NCBI GenBank assembly: GCA_902761375.1
Contig: CACWKB010000005.1
Coordinates: forward strand, 1 to 56,967
Origin: an uncultured Ruminococcus sp.
GTDB lineage: Bacteria; Bacillota; Clostridia; Oscillospirales; Acutalibacteraceae
Reading direction: 5' to 3'
DNA length: 56,967 bases
Notes under the pieces: generated by a model
Told to the model about the DNA's origin: nothing
Databases searched by the model: none
Seen by the model: only the letters and a program-made list of their open reading frames with translations
Made by a program: the position numbers and the translations under genes
Shown: in pieces, positions 52,449 to 56,967 of the stretch
Layout of the letters: each line of letters opens with the position of its first letter
Position numbering within the stretch: the stretch's first letter is position 1

Positions 52449-53201
52449 ATGAAACTGATCTCATGGAACGTCAACGGGCTTCGCGCCTGTATCACCAAGG
52501 GCTTTATGGATTTTTTCAAAGAGGCGGACGCGGATGTGTTCTGCCTTCAGGAGACAAAGCTGTCCGAGGGTCAGCTCGAGCTCGAGCTTGAGGGCTATCA
52601 TCAGTATTGGAATTACGCCGAGAAAAAGGGCTATTCAGGCACGGCGCTGTTCTGCAAGACCGAGCCCGTCAGCGTGAGCTACGGCATAGGCATACCGGAG
52701 CACGACACCGAGGGCAGGGTGATCGCCGCCGAGTTTGACGATTTCTTCGTGGTGACCTGCTATACGCCGAATTCTCAGGACGGGCTGCGCCGCCTTGAAT
52801 ACCGGATGAAGTGGGAGGACGATTTCCTCGGCTATCTGAAGAAGCTCGAAGAGAAAAAGCCGGTCATCCTCTGCGGCGACCTGAATGTCGCCCATAAGGA
52901 GATCGACCTTAAAAATCCCAAGACCAACCGCAAGAACGCCGGCTTTACCGACGAGGAGCGCGGCAAAATGACCGCCCTGCTCGACAGCGGCTTTGTCGAT
53001 ACCTTCCGCCGTTTTTACCCCGATACCGAGGGCGTGTATTCGTGGTGGTCATACCGCTTCAAGGCGCGCGAGAAGAACGCGGGCTGGCGCATAGACTACT
53101 TCATCGCCTCCGATTCGCTTGAACCGAGGCTCGAATCGGCGACGATCCACACCGAGGTTTTCGGCTCTGATCATTGCCCGGTAGAGCTCTGCGTTTCCTA
53201 A
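52449..53201 (+). CDS. xth: Exodeoxyribonuclease III (AP endonuclease)
   Basis: Base-excision-repair nuclease that nicks at abasic sites. 250 residues of the ExoA/Xth family: [44 protein letters not shown] and GSDHCPVEL carry the metal and catalytic residues. Divergent from sigK; ends at a strong terminator. Confidence 0.96.
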   Translation: MKLISWNVNGLRACITKGFMDFFKEADADVFCLQETKLSEGQLELELEGYHQYWNYAEKKGYSGTALFCKTEPVSVSYGIGIPEHDTEGRVIAAEFDDFFVVTCYTPNSQDGLRRLEYRMKWEDDFLGYLKKLEEKKPVILCGDLNVAHKEIDLKNPKTNRKNAGFTDEERGKMTALLDSGFVDTFRRFYPDTEGVYSWWSYRFKAREKNAGWRIDYFIASDSLEPRLESATIHTEVFGSDHCPVELCVS

Positions 53202-53218
53202 AATTGAACAGAATAAAA

Positions 53219-53260
53219 AAGCAGCAGGTGACGACAAGCGGTCGTTCCTGCTGTTTTTGT
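53219..53260. terminator. Bidirectional terminator between xth and TetR
   Basis: CAGCAGG (53222-53228) pairs with CCTGCTG (53247-53253), extended inside by GACGAC with GTCGTT, followed by TTTTT and preceded by AAAAAA. Confidence 0.9.
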
Positions 53261-53270
53261 CATATCAAAG

Positions 53271-53879
53271 CTATTCCTCGGCGTTCTTTCGCCCGTACAT
53301 ATCGTTTATTCTGCTGATGCCGCCGAAAGAGATTATCACGATCTCATGAACTATCTCGTTGAGCGGACGCTTTTTCTCGGACGCCACCCAGTTCTGGTAG
53401 ACCCTGATGGTGCCGGCAAAGGTGAAGTCGAGAAGCATCTCGATCTGATCGTCCTCGAGGTCAAGATACTTGCGCATATCGCGCTTTGCGCTCTGGATGA
53501 GCACCGTCGCGATCTTTGTGATAAGATTCACCTTTTCGTCGATCAAAAGCAGGCAGGTGTAAAGCTCGGGATCGTTGAGGACGATTTTGTTTATCCGGTC
53601 GAACATCAGATTGGGATTTGCGGAGATCCTGTCAAAATGGAGATCCTCAAAGGCGGTGTAAAAATCATTCAGAACCGTTCGCTCGATCTCCTCGACCACC
53701 TGATAAACTCCCGAGTAGTAGTTGTAAAAGGTCTTGCGGTTAATGTCCGCGAGGGTGACGATATCCTTGATGGTGATATCGGTGATGTCCTTCTCGGTCA
53801 TGAGTTTTGCAAGTGCGTTGCGAATGGCTCGTTTTGTTTTTCTGACGCGCCTGTCTACGCTTTGCTTTTCGCGTTCCAT
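53271..53879 (-). CDS. TetR/AcrR-family transcriptional regulator
   Basis: 202 residues from ATG 53879 with GGAGG upstream. N-terminal HTH (MTEKDITDITIKDIVTLADI, then RKTFYNYYSG) and a helical ligand domain. The target is not obvious; the divergent TPR-membrane gene is the nearest candidate. Its promoter is near-consensus, so expression is probably autoregulated. Confidence 0.88.
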   Translation of the reverse strand: MEREKQSVDRRVRKTKRAIRNALAKLMTEKDITDITIKDIVTLADINRKTFYNYYSGVYQVVEEIERTVLNDFYTAFEDLHFDRISANPNLMFDRINKIVLNDPELYTCLLLIDEKVNLITKIATVLIQSAKRDMRKYLDLEDDQIEMLLDFTFAGTIRVYQNWVASEKKRPLNEIVHEIVIISFGGISRINDMYGRKNAEE

Positions 53880-53907
53880 AAGCACCTCCGCAGATTGTGA
53901 TACCTTA

Positions 53908-53936
53908 ATTATATAAAAAAAAGAGGTTCTTGTCAA
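53908..53936 (-). promoter_or_regulatory. Consensus promoter of the TetR gene
   Basis: On the minus strand: TTGACA (53936-53931), 17-bp spacer, TATAAT (53913-53908). Confidence 0.85.
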
Positions 53937-53953
53937 CTTTTTGGTCATTATGC

Positions 53954-53982
53954 TTGAATTATTTTTCGGATTATGATATAAT
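53954..53982 (+). promoter_or_regulatory. Promoter of the TPR membrane gene
   Basis: TTGAAT (53954-53959), 17-bp spacer, TATAAT (53977-53982). Only 17 bp from the divergent TetR promoter's -35. Confidence 0.75.
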
Positions 53983-54015
53983 CATCTTGGAATACTTTGA
54001 CCACAGGAGGTATGT

Positions 54016-55155
54016 ATGGACAATTATTCAGGCAACGGATACCCCAACGGCGGATATTCAAACGACGGATATTCCAAGGACGGATATTATTACGGGCAGG
54101 ATCACACTCCCCATGCATATACACAGTATTATAATCAGAACGACGACGCCGACTACTACAACCAGAACGGACCCGGAACGCTTCCGCCTCCCAAGAAAAA
54201 GAAGAGGAAAAAGTGGCCGATCGTCCTCGGCATCTGCGGCGGCGTAGGCGCTTTGATCGTCGCGGGAGTCATCGTATTCCTGATGGTTTTCCTCCCGTCC
54301 ATCCGCTACAACAGCGCCGTGGAGCTGTATGATAAGGGCAAATACAGCGAGGCGGCAAAGACCTTCAAGGCGCTGGGCGACTATGAGGAAAGCGAAAAGT
54401 ATCTTGACGACTGCAAGAATCAGATCGAGATCGGCAAGGCGGACAAGCTTTTTGAGGACGGCGATTACCTTGCCGCAGCCGAGGCGTATATGAAGCTCAA
54501 AAACTACGACGGCGCCGAGGACAAGGTGCTTGAATGCGCCCAGAAGCTTTATGATGCCGAAAACTACACCGACGCCAAGACCTGCTACGAGATGGTAGAC
54601 GGCACCGAGAAATCCGTGCGCTCCTGCAATCTGATGCTCCTTGCCGAGTTCGCCAAGAAGAACGGCGAGGAGGATAAGGACGGCGCCTACTGCTATGAAA
54701 AGACCTTCTATGAGGACAAGGAGGAGTACGAGCTCTCGATCAACTACTACGGAAAAGAGAACTATGTGTATCTGCAGTACTTTTCTTTGACCTCCGAAGA
54801 TGATTACGCTTTGGGCTCGACCGTTACGCTCTACTTTTTCCCGGATGAGATCGACGACGAGATCATGATCCAGGGCAAGCTGATCTACGTTAAGGGCGAC
54901 GCCAAGATACTCGATACCGGAACGGGCATCCTCGATATCTCCACCTGCACCGCCTCGACCGATGTAAAAATCGTCAAGTTCGAGCGCGAGGGAAAGGCGA
55001 CCGACGGCTCGGATATTTCATCTACGAATATGGACGATTCCGATTCGCTGATGGTATTCATGAAAATAGGTTATCAGCGCATGATCCCCAATCTCAACAA
55101 GCTCTTCAGCGGCACGGGCGTAACTCCCGCCGAGATAGGCTTCAAGAAGGTTTAA
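54016..55155 (+). CDS. Membrane-anchored TPR-like repeat protein with Tyr-rich N-terminus
   Basis: Not assigned a pathway. 379 residues: residues 1-58 are Tyr/Gly/Asn/Asp-rich with 12 tyrosines and repeated GYS/DGY steps; 60-66 is a basic Lys/Arg block; 68-92 is a membrane segment; 97-215 holds TPR-like helical repeats (YDKGKYSEAAKTFKALGDYEES and related). The rest is beta-rich and probably extracytoplasmic. With a cytoplasmic basic/Tyr-rich tail it could be a signal-anchored scaffold. GGAGG precedes the ATG. Confidence 0.8.
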   Translation: MDNYSGNGYPNGGYSNDGYSKDGYYYGQDHTPHAYTQYYNQNDDADYYNQNGPGTLPPPKKKKRKKWPIVLGICGGVGALIVAGVIVFLMVFLPSIRYNSAVELYDKGKYSEAAKTFKALGDYEESEKYLDDCKNQIEIGKADKLFEDGDYLAAAEAYMKLKNYDGAEDKVLECAQKLYDAENYTDAKTCYEMVDGTEKSVRSCNLMLLAEFAKKNGEEDKDGAYCYEKTFYEDKEEYELSINYYGKENYVYLQYFSLTSEDDYALGSTVTLYFFPDEIDDEIMIQGKLIYVKGDAKILDTGTGILDISTCTASTDVKIVKFEREGKATDGSDISSTNMDDSDSLMVFMKIGYQRMIPNLNKLFSGTGVTPAEIGFKKV

Positions 55156-55170
55156 TTCAAAAACAAACGC

Positions 55171-55206
55171 TCCGGCAGGACATGAACGCCCTGCCGGAAT
55201 TCTTTT
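55171..55206 (+). terminator. Terminator after the TPR gene
   Basis: TCCGGCAGG (55171-55179) pairs with CCTGCCGGA (55190-55198), followed by ATTCTTTTT. Confidence 0.88.
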
Positions 55207-55251
55207 TGCGCTGTCTGTATTGACGAATAGGGGATACCGCCGCAATAATAT

Positions 55252-55306
55252 GTGACAGAAAACAAGGGCTTGGCTCTTACTCGCGAATCGAGTTTGAGCC
55301 AAGCCC
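55252..55306 (-). terminator. Terminator of the symporter gene
   Basis: GGGCTTGGCTC (55266-55276) pairs with GAGCCAAGCCC (55296-55306), and an inner ACTCG/CGAGT pair extends the stem. On the minus strand it is followed by TTGTTTTCT. Confidence 0.85.
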
Positions 55307-55332
55307 ATATATTTTAGATATATGCTTTTGAA

Positions 55333-56925
55333 TCAGTCGAGAGAGTTCTTCTGAGCCGCGGGAACCTTCTTCTCATAGCAGGCAAAGGCTTCGTCGACGA
55401 ACTGCTTGTTGGGCTTGGGAGTCAGCAGGCTGACAACGGGAACGATGATCAGACCGGCTATCATGGCGAAAGCGCCGCAGTTGATCGGGCTTCTGAGAAT
55501 CTGCATGATGAAGCTGTTGTTGTCGGGGAAGAGCTTGAATACCATGATCGCAAGGTCAAACAGCATGATGCCCACACCGAAGATGAAGCTTGCCCAGCAA
55601 GCCGCTTTGGTGGTCTTTTTCCAGTACAGACCGTAGAGGAAGGGAGCGAGGAAGGCGCCTGCCAGCGCACCCCACGAAACGCCCATGAGCTGCGCGATGA
55701 ATTTGACGCTCGCGTTGTTGCTCTTGACCTGATAGATGGCGATGAACGCGGAGATGATGATGAACACAACTACGAAGATCCTGATAAGCAGGACCTGCTT
55801 TTTCTCCTTCATGTCCTTGACAAAGGTGCCCTTGATCAGGTCGATAGTGAGGGTAGAGGACGAGGTGATTACCAGCGAGGAGAGGGTGGACATCGAAGCC
55901 GAGAGCACCAGAATCACGACCACGGCGATCAGGATCGCAGGGAGGTTTTCGAGCATCTTGGGGATGATCGAGTCGAATACTATGGAGCCGTCCGGGTTCT
56001 TTTCGACGACGTCGCCGAAAAGTCTGCCGAAGCCGCCGAGGAAGTAGCAGCCTCCGGCGACAACGATAGCAAAGGCGGTAGAAATGATCGTGCCCTTGCG
56101 GATGGATTTCTCGCTCTTGATCGCGTAGAACTTCTGCACCATCTGGGGCAGTCCCCAGGTGCCGAGCGAGGTGAGTATCACAACTCCGAGCAGACCGAGC
56201 GGATCGGGGCCGAAGAAGGAGTTGTATACGCCGTTGATCGAGGAGCCCGCGTCCGCGGGGACCTTGCTCAGTCCCTCAAGCGCCGCCATAAAGCCGCCCT
56301 TGGACATCAGAACGGCGGCGATAACAGCCACGATGCCGACGAGCATGATCATGCCCTGGATAAAGTCGTTGATCGCGGTAGCCATGTAACCGCCGGCGAT
56401 AACATAGATACCGGTCAGGATCGACATGATGACGATGCACCACACATAGTCGATGCCGAACGCCATCTTGAACAGCCGTGAAAGACCGTTGTAGAGCGAG
56501 GCGGTGTAGGGGATAAGGAAAATAAAGGTGATGATCGAAGCGCCGAGCTTCAGACCCTTGCTGTTAAAGCGCTTGCCGAAGAATTCGGGCATAGTCGCCG
56601 AGTTGAGATGCTGGGTCATGATGCGCGTGCGCCTGCCGAGGATCGCCCATGCCATCAACGAGCCGATGAGCGCGTTTCCGATACCGATCCAGGTTGAGGC
56701 GATACCGAATTTCCAGCCAAACTGTCCGGCATAGCCTATGAAGATTACCGCGGAAAAGTAGGATGTGCCGTAGGCAAAGGCGGTAAGCCACGGGCCGACG
56801 CTTCTGCCGCCGAGCACAAAGCCGTTGACGTCGGTGGCATGACGGCGGCAGTAGATGCCTACGCCGATCATGACGCCGAAGAACAGCACCAGCATAACAA
56901 TGCTGAGAATCGTTTTAAGTTCCAT
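55333..56925 (-). CDS. Sodium:solute symporter (SSS/SLC5 family)
   Basis: Na+-driven uptake of a small solute. 530 residues, about 13 membrane segments, starting with LSIVMLVLFFGVMIGVGIY and carrying family blocks GGRSVGPWLTAFAYGTSYFSA and ALLG-type helices, plus SAS-rich loop LSASMSTLSSLVITSSSTL. It resembles PutP/Na+:proline and related symporters, but the solute cannot be fixed from sequence. GGAGG precedes ATG 56925. The 42 bp to the window edge hold no complete promoter. Confidence 0.9.
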   Translation of the reverse strand: MELKTILSIVMLVLFFGVMIGVGIYCRRHATDVNGFVLGGRSVGPWLTAFAYGTSYFSAVIFIGYAGQFGWKFGIASTWIGIGNALIGSLMAWAILGRRTRIMTQHLNSATMPEFFGKRFNSKGLKLGASIITFIFLIPYTASLYNGLSRLFKMAFGIDYVWCIVIMSILTGIYVIAGGYMATAINDFIQGMIMLVGIVAVIAAVLMSKGGFMAALEGLSKVPADAGSSINGVYNSFFGPDPLGLLGVVILTSLGTWGLPQMVQKFYAIKSEKSIRKGTIISTAFAIVVAGGCYFLGGFGRLFGDVVEKNPDGSIVFDSIIPKMLENLPAILIAVVVILVLSASMSTLSSLVITSSSTLTIDLIKGTFVKDMKEKKQVLLIRIFVVVFIIISAFIAIYQVKSNNASVKFIAQLMGVSWGALAGAFLAPFLYGLYWKKTTKAACWASFIFGVGIMLFDLAIMVFKLFPDNNSFIMQILRSPINCGAFAMIAGLIIVPVVSLLTPKPNKQFVDEAFACYEKKVPAAQKNSLD

Positions 56926-56967
56926 TGTTCATTTCCTCCATGTTTTTAATCGCATTCTTTATATCAT

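Noticed and set aside
1-56967. tRNA, rRNA or CRISPR array
   Set aside because: No cloverleaf-like or rRNA-like stretch and no spaced direct-repeat array was seen by eye in any intergenic gap.

Overview
The window is a GC-rich, gene-dense stretch from a low-oxygen, endospore-forming member of the Firmicutes. The best fit is class Clostridia, near Oscillospirales/Ruminococcaceae; this is inferred from gene content, not from a marker tree. Pointers are an intact sporulation sigma factor K, a three-gene spore germinant-receptor operon, a SpoVB-type flippase with mazG/HU/S4 neighbours, WhiA/RapZ/HPr kinase, Na+-pump decarboxylase subunits, HemZ and a reverse-type rubrerythrin. No rRNA, tRNA, CRISPR array, prophage or insertion-sequence transposase was seen. 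I find no gene-free stretch longer than 300 bases.

Layout. 1-112: an array of CCTAACC/CCTAACG heptamers at the window edge, directly before pnp. 171-8077: pnp, a C39-like peptidase, Na+-pump decarboxylase gamma and beta subunits, a Wzz-like protein with a bacterial tyrosine kinase, and an aspartate-type aminotransferase. 8167-10739: secD-secF behind a consensus promoter. 10755-14985: DUF4363 and DUF421 (YetF-like) membrane proteins, divergent from a gerA-gerB-gerC operon. 15074-32787: a long mostly co-directional housekeeping block (hprK, murB, rapZ, whiA, xseB, ispA, dxs, tlyA, nadK, argR, recN, recJ, relA, dtd, MBL hydrolase, hemZ), with many 1-30 base overlaps that suggest translational coupling. 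A 161-bp palindromic element lies between hprK and murB. 32911-36708: zinc-ribbon protein, SpoVB-like flippase, mazG, hup and an S4 protein. 36764-41187: a leftward fabF / acyl-CoA ligase / thioesterase operon divergent from a LysR regulator. 41215-42955: three unrecognised small genes and a rubrerythrin whose last helix is displaced about 370 bp downstream. 43137-50458: amidase, LUD protein, two rRNA methyltransferases, and a cation P-type ATPase behind a yybP-ykoY (Mn2+) riboswitch, then pyrophosphatase. 50553-56925: a Cys-rich small protein, pgeF, sigK, exonuclease III, a TetR regulator, a TPR membrane protein and a sodium:solute symporter.

How it fits together. The central block supplies isoprenoid precursors (dxs, ispA), peptidoglycan precursors and envelope control (murB, rapZ, whiA), carbon and stringent control (hprK, relA), and DNA repair (recN, recJ, xseB). 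The accessory parts concern spores (ger, DUF421, sigK, SpoVB-like), ion homeostasis (OadGB, Mn/Ca ATPase, Na+ symporter) and acyl metabolism. The features I consider most worth checking are the split rubrerythrin, the 161-bp palindromic element, the acyl operon, the heptamer array and a dispersed AT-rich palindrome.
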